From: Leptofilum sp050292445
GTDB taxonomy: Bacteria; Chloroflexota; Anaerolineae; Promineifilales; Promineifilaceae
Reading direction: 5' to 3'
Length of the DNA: 9,931 nt
NCBI GenBank assembly: GCA_050292445.1
Contig: JBNKLQ010000229.1
Span: 1 to 9,931 of the forward strand
Shown here: piece by piece, positions 1-6,326 of the stretch
Numbering within the stretch: the stretch's first letter is position 1
Layout of the letters: each line of letters opens with the position of its first letter
The notes under the pieces: model-generated
What the model was told of the DNA's origin: nothing
Seen by the model: only the letters and a program-made list of their open reading frames with translations
Databases searched by the model: none
Program-made: the position numbers and the translations under genes

Positions 1-1327
1 CCAGTGCCAAAGCCTTCACAAAATCAGATTCGGTGCGCAGGCCACCGGTGATGATGAGCGTTACCTGCCCACTAACGCCGCGTTTGTCCAAATGGCGGCG
101 GGCACGGGCCAGCGCCACCATCGTGGGCACGGAGATGTTGTGTTTGAACAGATTGGGTGCAGCACCGGTTCCGCCACCACGGCCGTCTAAAATAATGTAA
201 TCCACGCCAATCTCCAAAGCAAAATCAATGTCTGCTTCGATGTGCTGGGCGGAGAGTTTGAAGCCGATAGGGATGCCGCCGGACGTTTCACGCACTTCGG
301 TAGCGACGCGCTGGAAATCTTCGAGAGTCGTCAAATCGGGGAAGGTGGCGGGGCTAACGGCGTCTTCCCCTTCCTCTAGTCCGCGCACCTGGGCGATTTT
401 GCCCACCACTTTGCTGCCGGGCAGATGGCCACCGGTGCCGGTCTTGGCACCTTGCCCGCCCTTAAAGTGGAATGCCTGTACTCTTTTCACCTTTTCAATG
501 TTCCAACCGAATTTGGCGGAAGCCAATTCGTAGAAGTAGCGGGAGTTGGCAGCTTGCTCTTCGGGCAACATGCCGCCCTCGCCGGAGCAGATGCCGGTGC
601 CTGCCAGCTCCGCGCCCATTGCCAGGGCGACTTTGGCTTCTTCGCTGAGCGCACCAAAGCTCATATCGCTGACAAAGAGCGGGATGGCTAGCTTGAGCGG
701 CCGTTTTGCCTTTGGCCCAATAATCAGTTCAGTTCCTACAGGAGCGTCATCGAGAAGCGGCCGTTTGGCCAGTTGCGCCGTCAATATTTGAATATCCTCC
801 CAGCGGGGCAGCTCCGTGAGCGGCACGCCCATTGCCGTCACTGCACCGTGATGGCCAGGCAGCCCGTTTTTAGCCAGGTTGCGGATGGTTTTGTTGTATG
901 GCTCTTCGGGGCCGCTGTGCGTGTCTTCATACAGTCCCAGGTATTTGTCTCGCTGGAACGGCTGTGGATTTTCTTGTTCCCAGGCGGCGATTTCGGCTTC
1001 GTCCACGTAAACGGCATCAGCTGCCACATCGACCCAGGCGGTGAATTTAGGTAGAGCTTCCTCATTGTTGTAGGCGCTGATGCCGCTGTCGTAGCGGTAA
1101 TCCCAGTTGTGTACGCCGCAGATTAAATCCTGGCCGCGAATGGAGCCATCGGCCAACAGTGCGCCGCGATGCAGGCAACGGCCGTATAGCACCGACACGT
1201 CATCATCATACCGAATCACGACCAGATCGACATTGGCGACCAGGGCATAGGCAGGTTGCCTGTCTGGCAGATCGCTCCAGGTAGCAAGCTTCACCTGGCG
1301 AATTTCGCTTGTGGCTGAGGTTGTCAT
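1..1327 (-). CDS. Rieske [2Fe-2S]-FMN glutamate synthase-like fusion protein (3' end outside window)
   Basis: About 442 N-terminal codons are visible; the gene runs off the left edge. Residues ~12-110 form a Rieske domain with the cluster pattern C51-x-H53 and C70-x2-H73. From ~200 onward the protein matches the FMN-binding glutamate synthase-like (GltB2) domain: SDMSFGALSEE near 219-229, GTGICSGEGG around C247, and DGRGGGTGAAP beginning at D381, a phosphate/FMN-binding loop typical of the family. The family's TIM-barrel domain uses FMN and an Fe-S cluster to move electrons in glutamate synthesis or related reactions. The Rieske domain suggests a ferredoxin-like electron input, which is inference. 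The ATG at 1327 is preceded by GGAG seven bases upstream. No amidotransferase domain is present, so ammonia or a partner glutaminase would be needed. The true substrate of these stand-alone proteins is uncertain. Confidence 0.88.
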   Translation of the reverse strand, partial: MTTSATSEIRQVKLATWSDLPDRQPAYALVANVDLVVIRYDDDVSVLYGRCLHRGALLADGSIRGQDLICGVHNWDYRYDSGISAYNNEEALPKFTAWVDVAADAVYVDEAEIAAWEQENPQPFQRDKYLGLYEDTHSGPEEPYNKTIRNLAKNGLPGHHGAVTAMGVPLTELPRWEDIQILTAQLAKRPLLDDAPVGTELIIGPKAKRPLKLAIPLFVSDMSFGALSEEAKVALAMGAELAGTGICSGEGGMLPEEQAANSRYFYELASAKFGWNIEKVKRVQAFHFKGGQGAKTGTGGHLPGSKVVGKIAQVRGLEEGEDAVSPATFPDLTTLEDFQRVATEVRETSGGIPIGFKLSAQHIEADIDFALEIGVDYIILDGRGGGTGAAPNLFKHNISVPTMVALARARRHLDKRGVSGQVTLIITGGLRTESDFVKALAL

Positions 1328-1345
1328 GGGATTCTCCTTTTTTTA

Positions 1346-1370
1346 CCGCAGAGGCGCAGAGGGAGCGGAG
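1346..1370. repeat. short CGCAGAGG-type tandem in intergenic spacer
   Basis: Two adjacent copies of CGCAGAGG followed by a degenerate AGCGGAG unit lie just upstream of the minus-strand start at 1327. Similar CGCAGAGG-rich units recur between genes in many bacterial genomes. Only this copy is visible here, so calling it a dispersed family is inference. The rest of the 128-bp spacer holds one ACGGCCGT copy at 1441 and no clear promoter. Confidence 0.35.
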
Positions 1371-1455
1371 TTTTTGAATTGGGCGCTATGTGAGAGATGA
1401 GGTGTTGGGTGATTTTATTACGAAGTTGGTGAGATGGGTAACGGCCGTTTCCAAC

Positions 1456-3111
1456 TTATCGACTATTCAAAATCCGCGTTAAAAAGTAAACCTGGCGCAA
1501 AATGGGGGCGGCTTCCCAGGTTTCGGCCAGGCGAGGTTGACCACCCTCTTGAATGATGGCCGGGATGAGCTCCAGTGAGTGCACGCCGTTTTGATCCAGC
1601 CAGACGTTGAGCACGGCCGTTTCCGGCGCACCGTCAATCTCAAAAGCAAAATTCCCTAGCCCGTACACAATCACCCCATCGTTGTAATACTCAATCCCCT
1701 GCAAAATGTGGGCGTGATGGCCAATCACCAAATCGGCTCCGGCGTCGATGGCGGCGTGGGCGGCGGCCATTTGCTGCTCGCTCGGTTCTTCGATGTATTC
1801 GTAGCCGCTGTGCAGCACCACAATGACCAAATCTGCCTGGGGACGAACGGCCGTTACATCAGCAGCAATGACATCAGGGTATCCCCAGGCGAGTCCGGGC
1901 GTAGTTTCGGTGGCGGTCCAGACGGCCGTATCAAACCCTGTCGCTTCCACCGGTACGTTCACGTAGCCTAAAAACGCCAGCGATAGACCATTTACCTGCG
2001 TTAAATAAGGGGCGTGTGCTTTATCAAAATTGGCTCCAGCCCCAATCGTGGCTACACCTTGTGTATCTAGCAACCCGAGCGCTTGCAGCAGCGCCTCCGG
2101 TCCATAATCCATCGCGTGGTTGTTGGCTAATGACACCACGTCGAAGCCGCCCAATGCCAGGGCTTGGGCAGCCACGGGCGGGGCGCGGAAGGGATAGCTT
2201 TTGATTGCGGGCGTGCCCACATCGCCCAGCGCCGATTCCATGTTGCCTACGGTGATGTCGGCCCCTTGCAGCAGCGGGGCAACTTTGGCAAATGGGTAGG
2301 TCAGATTACCATTTTGGAGCACAATGCCCAGGCCGCGATCCAGCATGATGTCGCCCACGCTGGCTAGATGGACGATAGGGTCTGGGGCGAGAGCAGTTTG
2401 CAGGATGGGCAGCAGTTCGTTAGCTTCTTGGCCTTCGGATTGCAGGGTGAGCCGGTTTTGGAAAGGGTAATCGGGGTCGGTGGGATGACGGCCGTCTACC
2501 CGTAATGGTTTTAAATCAGGGGTCAAGGCCGACCAGGGCAGCACCGTGGCTACTTGGTGCCCATTGGCTATGAGAGCTTCGGCATCGGCCTGGGTGATGA
2601 ATTCCCACTCGGTAACAAAAGGCACCGCCAGCACAATCGACTCCTGCCAGACGAGTTGCCCCCCACCATTTTCGATCAGTTGGGCGTTGGCCGGCTCGTT
2701 TTCTGGGACGATTTGCCAAATGCGGTTAGTCGCAGAATTAGACAGTGCTTCTTCAACGAGTGCTTCCCAGCCAGGCGGCACCGACAGGGTAAGCGGAGGC
2801 AGGGATGTATTTGTGGGTGCCGCAGCAGAGGGTACGGCCGTTGCCGGTGGCGCAATGGGCGTGTTTGTGGCTGGGGGAATTGGGGTTGGTGGGGCAAGGT
2901 GAGTGGCGATTGGCTGGGCTAGGGTGGGTACTAAAGTGGGCAGGGGGGCTGTAGAAACGGCCGTTTCCGCACAGCCCATCAAAAATATTACGCCGAGCAA
3001 GCCTAAAACGATTACTGTCCTTAGAAGGATTTCTCGCCAAAAGCGGCTCGAAATGACAATTTTGGGTGACTTGTTGAGCCTTGTCTTTTTTTGATACGGT
3101 TGAATTGTCAT
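1456..3111 (-). CDS. CapA-family (poly-gamma-glutamate synthesis type) metallophosphatase, lipoprotein
   Basis: A 551-residue protein. An N-terminal membrane segment (~28-46) ends in lipobox LMGC with C47 as the lipidation site, so it should be anchored outside the membrane. A Pro/Thr/Ala tether follows (~52-107), then an accessory region (~108-240) I cannot name. Residues ~247-490 are the CapA calcineurin-like phosphoesterase fold: GDIMLDRG 253-260, N290-M-E, SLANNH 327-332, HSGYE 434-438, GHHAH 464-468 and YGLGNF 483-488. Relatives take part in poly-gamma-glutamate or capsule production; the exact substrate here is unknown. I chose the ATG at 3111 because it forms an ATGA overlap with the upstream gene's stop and directly precedes the signal sequence. 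A 35-codon upstream extension is open but would lie inside that neighbour. Co-translation with the VanY-like lipoprotein suggests a shared envelope role. Confidence 0.87.
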   Translation of the reverse strand: MTIQPYQKKTRLNKSPKIVISSRFWREILLRTVIVLGLLGVIFLMGCAETAVSTAPLPTLVPTLAQPIATHLAPPTPIPPATNTPIAPPATAVPSAAAPTNTSLPPLTLSVPPGWEALVEEALSNSATNRIWQIVPENEPANAQLIENGGGQLVWQESIVLAVPFVTEWEFITQADAEALIANGHQVATVLPWSALTPDLKPLRVDGRHPTDPDYPFQNRLTLQSEGQEANELLPILQTALAPDPIVHLASVGDIMLDRGLGIVLQNGNLTYPFAKVAPLLQGADITVGNMESALGDVGTPAIKSYPFRAPPVAAQALALGGFDVVSLANNHAMDYGPEALLQALGLLDTQGVATIGAGANFDKAHAPYLTQVNGLSLAFLGYVNVPVEATGFDTAVWTATETTPGLAWGYPDVIAADVTAVRPQADLVIVVLHSGYEYIEEPSEQQMAAAHAAIDAGADLVIGHHAHILQGIEYYNDGVIVYGLGNFAFEIDGAPETAVLNVWLDQNGVHSLELIPAIIQEGGQPRLAETWEAAPILRQVYFLTRILNSR

Positions 3112-4001
3112 GGAATGCAAGGCTCCGGTTGGTTCAGCAGCTGATATTCGGTGAGGTACATTTCCGAATCGTGCAAAAAGGTGGCCATCTCTTCCCCCAC
3201 GTAACGATAATGCCACGGTTCGTAGAAAAAGCCGGTTAGCTCCTGTGCCGCACGTGGATAGCTGAGCGTGAAGCCGTAGCGGTGGGCGTTTTCGGCCAGC
3301 CAGATGCCTTCGCTGGTCTGGTAAAAATAGGTGTGGAACTCAATGTTGGGGATGCCTGTTACTTCGGCCAATTCGGGTGAGCCAAAGTCGAGCGTGGTAC
3401 CTAGCTGGTGTTCACTGTGGCCAGGACGGGCACTGAGAATGGCGGCGCGTTCTGGCTCTTCCCGGTTCCATTTTTCCCAGCTGATTGCCTGAGCGGCATA
3501 GCTGCGGTAGCCAGACAAAATCCACGGCTGTAAGCCCGCATTTTGCATGTCGGCAATCATTTGACTCAGGGGACCGAGGGCGACACGGCGCAGTTCGGTC
3601 GGGTAGCCCAATGTGACGTTCACTGGCAGATAGTCGGTGAGCAGGACCAAATCTTGCGGCGCATATTCGCGGCTGAGGCCGTAAGTTTGGGTAACGATAG
3701 TGAACAAATCATCGTTGGGCATGCGGGCGTCGCAGGGGCCAATGGGCGTGGCTGTAGGTGTGGGTGACGGGGTTGCCGTTGGCATTGGGGTAGCGGTTGG
3801 TTCTGGCGTGCTGCCTGGTAGTTGGGCCACGGTTGTCGCGGCGTCGATGGAAGGTGGGGGCAGGGTGGGAACGGCCGTTGCCAATCCGGTCGGGGCCAGA
3901 GTAGGTAGCGGGGGAAGGGATGCGGCCGTTTCCAAGCCGCAGCCCGTTAATCCCCATAATCCCACCATCATCCCCAGCCAGATCGTTACATATTTTCTCA
4001 T
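3108..4001 (-). CDS. M15-family D-Ala-D-Ala carboxypeptidase (VanY-like), lipoprotein
   Basis: A 297-residue protein. The signal peptide ends in lipobox LTGC (C21), and residues ~28-88 are a low-complexity Pro/Thr/Ala tether. The catalytic domain (~95-285) shows the VanY/DdcY set: SGYRS 163-167, SEHQLGTTLDF with zinc ligands H198 and D205, and EPWHYRYVG with catalytic E261 and third zinc ligand H264. All key residues are present, so an active zinc peptidase trimming D-Ala from peptidoglycan stem peptides outside the cell is likely. The ATG at 4001 is preferred because it starts right before the charged MRK and the hydrophobic segment; an in-frame GTG at 4025 would add eight residues. The stop overlaps the capA-like start (ATGA), making this the first gene of a two-gene unit. 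Confidence 0.88.
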   Translation of the reverse strand: MRKYVTIWLGMMVGLWGLTGCGLETAASLPPLPTLAPTGLATAVPTLPPPSIDAATTVAQLPGSTPEPTATPMPTATPSPTPTATPIGPCDARMPNDDLFTIVTQTYGLSREYAPQDLVLLTDYLPVNVTLGYPTELRRVALGPLSQMIADMQNAGLQPWILSGYRSYAAQAISWEKWNREEPERAAILSARPGHSEHQLGTTLDFGSPELAEVTGIPNIEFHTYFYQTSEGIWLAENAHRYGFTLSYPRAAQELTGFFYEPWHYRYVGEEMATFLHDSEMYLTEYQLLNQPEPCIP

Positions 4002-4038
4002 CGCGCCGAATTGTATCAAAATCACGCCAAATTGGTAA

Positions 4039-4066
4039 TTGACAAATTTAATGCCCTCCGTATAAT
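4039..4066 (+). promoter_or_regulatory. sigma-70-type promoter for the lrp-dinB pair
   Basis: TTGACA at 4039-4044 and TATAAT at 4061-4066 are both perfect consensus hexamers with a 16-bp spacer. Transcription would begin near 4073, giving a leader of about 50 nt before the ATG at 4124. The leader is very A/T-rich and contains an imperfect inverted repeat (AATTCTTA 4097-4104 against TAAGAGAAATT 4108-4118), a possible autoregulatory Lrp-type operator. No equally good promoter is seen on the opposite strand for the divergent lipoprotein pair. Confidence 0.72.
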
Positions 4067-4123
4067 TTATTGAGTTATTGATAAAAATCCGAAAAAAATT
4101 CTTAAAATAAGAGAAATTATAAA

Positions 4124-4600
4124 ATGATTGACGATACAGATGCTCGAATTCTTGATCTTTTGCAGCAAGACGGCCGTTTATCCAACGCTGCGATTGCTGA
4201 AAAAGTTGGTCTAACCACCTCCACCGTCTTCGAGCGAATCAAAAAGCTGGAGAAAAAAGAGATCATCCAGCGCTACGTCGCCGTGGTCGATCCGCAAAAG
4301 CTGGGCAAGCCAATTACCGCCTTTGTCCGGCTCGTCATTGGCACGGCCCCCGGCGAAGATTATGCCGCCTGCAAGCAAGATTTTGTAGCCAAATGCCAGG
4401 CCGAGCCAGATATATTGGAATGCCATTCAGTGGCGGGCGAGGAATGTTACCTGCTAAAAGTGCGCGTGGCCAGTACGGGCGATTTGGAGAAATTGTTGGA
4501 GCGCTTGCGCACCTATACGCTAGTAGCTAAATCGACCAGCAGCATCGTGATGTCTACGTTTAAGGAAGAAACCGGTATTGCTGTAAGTGGAGGTAAATGA
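4124..4600 (+). CDS. Lrp/AsnC-family transcriptional regulator
   Basis: A 158-residue protein of standard family length. Residues ~4-50 are the winged helix-turn-helix: DDTDARILDLLQQDGRLSN, then the recognition helix around GLTTSTVFERIKKLEKKEII. Residues ~62-145 are the RAM/AsnC ligand-binding domain with the alternating beta-alpha pattern and the conserved ECHSVAGEECYLLKVRV stretch. Such proteins form dimers or octamers and often respond to amino acids; the effector here is unknown. It sits behind a near-perfect promoter and is translationally coupled to the DinB-fold gene. The EamA exporter downstream fits a pattern where Lrp-type regulators control amino acid or metabolite export. The ribosome binding site is weak (AAGAGA). 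Confidence 0.92.
   Translation: MIDDTDARILDLLQQDGRLSNAAIAEKVGLTTSTVFERIKKLEKKEIIQRYVAVVDPQKLGKPITAFVRLVIGTAPGEDYAACKQDFVAKCQAEPDILECHSVAGEECYLLKVRVASTGDLEKLLERLRTYTLVAKSTSSIVMSTFKEETGIAVSGGK
4589..4594 (+). promoter_or_regulatory. ribosome binding site GGAGGT deciding the DinB start
   Basis: GGAGGT lies inside the last codons of the lrp-like gene. It is too close to the ATG at 4597 (2 nt) and well spaced from the ATG at 4600 (5 nt). The second ATG is therefore the likelier start and shares one base with the upstream TGA stop (TGATG). Confidence 0.65.
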
Positions 4601-5088
4601 TGGAACTGAAAGTGAAGGATCGTCAGGGAAAAATTGAATTATATGGACAAGCAGCCAGCCTTCTAGCTGCTGCCTTAGAGCGATTTCCCAGAGAAATGTG
4701 GCAGTATCGCTCCCCGGTGGACGATTGGACGATTCATGAAATCATCATTCACATCACCGACAGCGAGGCGAACAGCTATGTGCGCTGTCGCCGCTTTATT
4801 GCCGAGCCGGGCCAAGCGCTGATGGCTTACGATGAGAACCAGTGGGCAAAGGTGCTGGATTATCATAAGTTGGATGTGGATACGGCCGTTTCCCTCTTCA
4901 AATGGCTGCGGCAAAGCTCCTACGAACTGATCCAAACCGTGCCTGATGCCGTCTGGCAAAACGAAGCGTACCATCCCGAAAGCGGCCAGATGTCCTTTGA
5001 TGATTGGCTGGACACCTACACCCGCCACGTCTCTGACCACATCGCCCAAATGGAGCGTATCTACCAGGCTTGGCAGCAAGCCCAATGA
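4600..5088 (+). CDS. DinB-fold (DinB/YfiT-like) metal-binding protein
   Basis: A 162-residue four-helix-bundle protein of the DinB superfamily. The usual metal-binding histidines are present: H51 in the HITDSE motif after DDWTIHEIIIH, and H143/H147 in RHVSDHIAQMERI near the C terminus. The central WLRQSSYELIQTVPDAVW segment and the Asp-Asp-Trp-Leu preceding the last helix are also typical. Members bind a divalent metal; some are thiol transferases and most have no known reaction, so none is assigned. The start overlaps the stop of the lrp-like gene by one base, indicating one transcript and coupled translation. No DNA-damage operator is evident despite the family name. Confidence 0.88.
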   Translation: MELKVKDRQGKIELYGQAASLLAAALERFPREMWQYRSPVDDWTIHEIIIHITDSEANSYVRCRRFIAEPGQALMAYDENQWAKVLDYHKLDVDTAVSLFKWLRQSSYELIQTVPDAVWQNEAYHPESGQMSFDDWLDTYTRHVSDHIAQMERIYQAWQQAQ

Positions 5089-5203
5089 TGGCATCATAAG
5101 CAGCTTCAGATGCGAAAAAATCCGCAAGTTTTGGATCGATTTGTGGTGTGCGATCGGTTATAAAGTAAGCAGTAAACAGTTAAATTCAACAACAGGAACC
5201 GTT

Positions 5204-6133
5204 ATGAAACTCAAAAACTTTTTGCTTTTGGTCTTGTTGGCTGCCTTGTGGGGGCCATCTTTCTTGTTCATCAAAGTCGCCGTGGCTGAAATTCCGCCGC
5301 TGACTTTGGTTTTGGGGAGGGTGGGCATTGCGGCCGTTTTGCTCACCGTCTTTTTGCTGGTACAGGGAAAATCACTGCCGCGCTCACGCACCGTGTGGCG
5401 GCATCTGGCAGTGATGGGATTGGTGCACAACACCATTCCTTTTGTCCTGTTTGGCTGGGGTGAGCAGTACATTGACAGCGCTCTGGCTTCGATCCTTAAT
5501 GGCACAACGCCATTGTTCACCATTATTTTGGCTCACTATTTTGTGGCCGATGATCGCCTGACGCCGACTAAGCTGTTGGGGGTGCTGATTGGCTTTGCTG
5601 GTCTGGTGTTGCTCATTTTGCCATCGTTTGCCGATGGGGTGGAGGCGACCACATGGGGATTGTTAGCCGTGGCGCTGGCCGCTGTGCTGTACGGTGTAGC
5701 CATCGTCTATTCGCGCAACAATTTGCGTGGCCTGCCGCCGTTGGTAGCGCCTGCCGGGCAGATGATCATGGCGACGATTTATCTGCTGCCGCTGTCGCTG
5801 TTAATCGATCGGCCGTTTTCGCTGCCGCCGCTTTCGTTAAATGTAATTGGGGCGTTGGTGGCGCTGGGGGTGTTGGGAACGGCCGTTGCCTTCGTGGTCT
5901 ACTATCGTCTGCTGGAAACCGCGCCAGCCAGCTACGTCTCCATGACCACCTACGTCATCCCTGTCTTTGGCGTGATCTTGGGAGTGTTAGTGCTCAACGA
6001 GCAGCTCACCTGGCACGCCTATGCCGGATTTGCCCTCATTTTGCTGGGGGTGATGATTGTGAATGGGTTGTTGAAGTTGCGGTGGAAACGGCCGTCTGTT
6101 CTGCCGCGCCCCATCGAAAAACCGACGCCATAG
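5204..6133 (+). CDS. EamA-family (DMT superfamily) transporter
   Basis: A 309-residue integral membrane protein, normal length for the 10-TM EamA/RhaT group. Two EamA repeats are visible, ~4-137 and ~150-285. The first opens with the signature LWGPSFLFIK (~15-24), and the second ends with the family feature of a Glu-bearing loop plus last helix pair (LNEQLTWHAYAGFALILLG). A positively charged tail follows. These proteins export amino acids or other small metabolites; the substrate cannot be read from the sequence. The ATG at 5204 has AGGAA six nt upstream and begins exactly at the first membrane helix; the reading frame is open further upstream but that part is soluble and overlaps dinB. It lies 115 bp after the DinB gene on the same strand with no terminator between, so it may be the third gene of the lrp unit. 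Confidence 0.9.
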   Translation: MKLKNFLLLVLLAALWGPSFLFIKVAVAEIPPLTLVLGRVGIAAVLLTVFLLVQGKSLPRSRTVWRHLAVMGLVHNTIPFVLFGWGEQYIDSALASILNGTTPLFTIILAHYFVADDRLTPTKLLGVLIGFAGLVLLILPSFADGVEATTWGLLAVALAAVLYGVAIVYSRNNLRGLPPLVAPAGQMIMATIYLLPLSLLIDRPFSLPPLSLNVIGALVALGVLGTAVAFVVYYRLLETAPASYVSMTTYVIPVFGVILGVLVLNEQLTWHAYAGFALILLGVMIVNGLLKLRWKRPSVLPRPIEKPTP

Positions 6134-6147
6134 TTTTAAGAAACCAT

Positions 6148-6185
6148 AGATTACGCAGATTCTTTCTGTGTAATCTGCCCTTTTT
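6148..6185 (+). terminator. rho-independent terminator after the EamA gene
   Basis: A 12-bp stem pairs AGATTACGCAGA (6148-6159) with TCTGTGTAATCT (6165-6176), with one G-U pair and a 5-nt loop. GCCC and a run of five T follow (6181-6185). It begins 15 bp after the EamA stop. The stem sequence resembles an AGATTAC/GTAATCT hairpin repeat found between genes in many bacteria, so it may be a recruited repeat. Confidence 0.72.
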
Positions 6186-6189
6186 GGGG

Positions 6190-6236
6190 ATCAACTAGCC
6201 AATTAAATGTTTCTTGGCATGGGATTGGCAGTTGAT
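6190..6236. repeat. bulged inverted repeat in the promoter region of the large lipoprotein
   Basis: ATCAACT-A-GCCAAT (6190-6203) pairs with ATTGGC-AGTTGAT (6224-6236). All 13 pairs match, with a single unpaired A at 6197 and a 20-nt loop. It covers the -35 and spacer of the candidate promoter at 6214-6242 and could be an operator or an RNA hairpin. No protein partner is suggested by the sequence. Confidence 0.5.
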
Positions 6237-6242
6237 TAATAG
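6214..6242 (+). promoter_or_regulatory. candidate promoter for the 674-residue lipoprotein gene
   Basis: TTGGCA (6214-6219) and TAATAG (6237-6242) are separated by 17 bp. Each hexamer departs from consensus at least once. It lies after the EamA terminator and about 85 bp before the start codon. It is the best candidate in the spacer, but not proven. Confidence 0.35.
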
Positions 6243-6326
6243 TCTGTTCAGAGCCTTTTTTTTCGCCTCAAACTGTTTAACATCCTCACTAGCTACCAAC
6301 CAAATTAGACATTTGAGAGGTGAAGA

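Noticed and set aside
1437..1452. Near-palindrome after the CapA-like stop as a terminator
   Set aside because: It is the common octamer with partly symmetric flanks and has no T-tract.
3111..3216. N-terminal extension of the CapA-like gene to 3216
   Set aside because: It would lie entirely within the VanY-like coding sequence and place 35 residues before the signal peptide. The ATGA overlap start at 3111 is better.
4946..5203. Upstream extension of the EamA frame to 4946
   Set aside because: It overlaps the DinB gene in another frame and encodes a soluble segment without family similarity. The ATG at 5204 has a ribosome binding site and begins the first helix.
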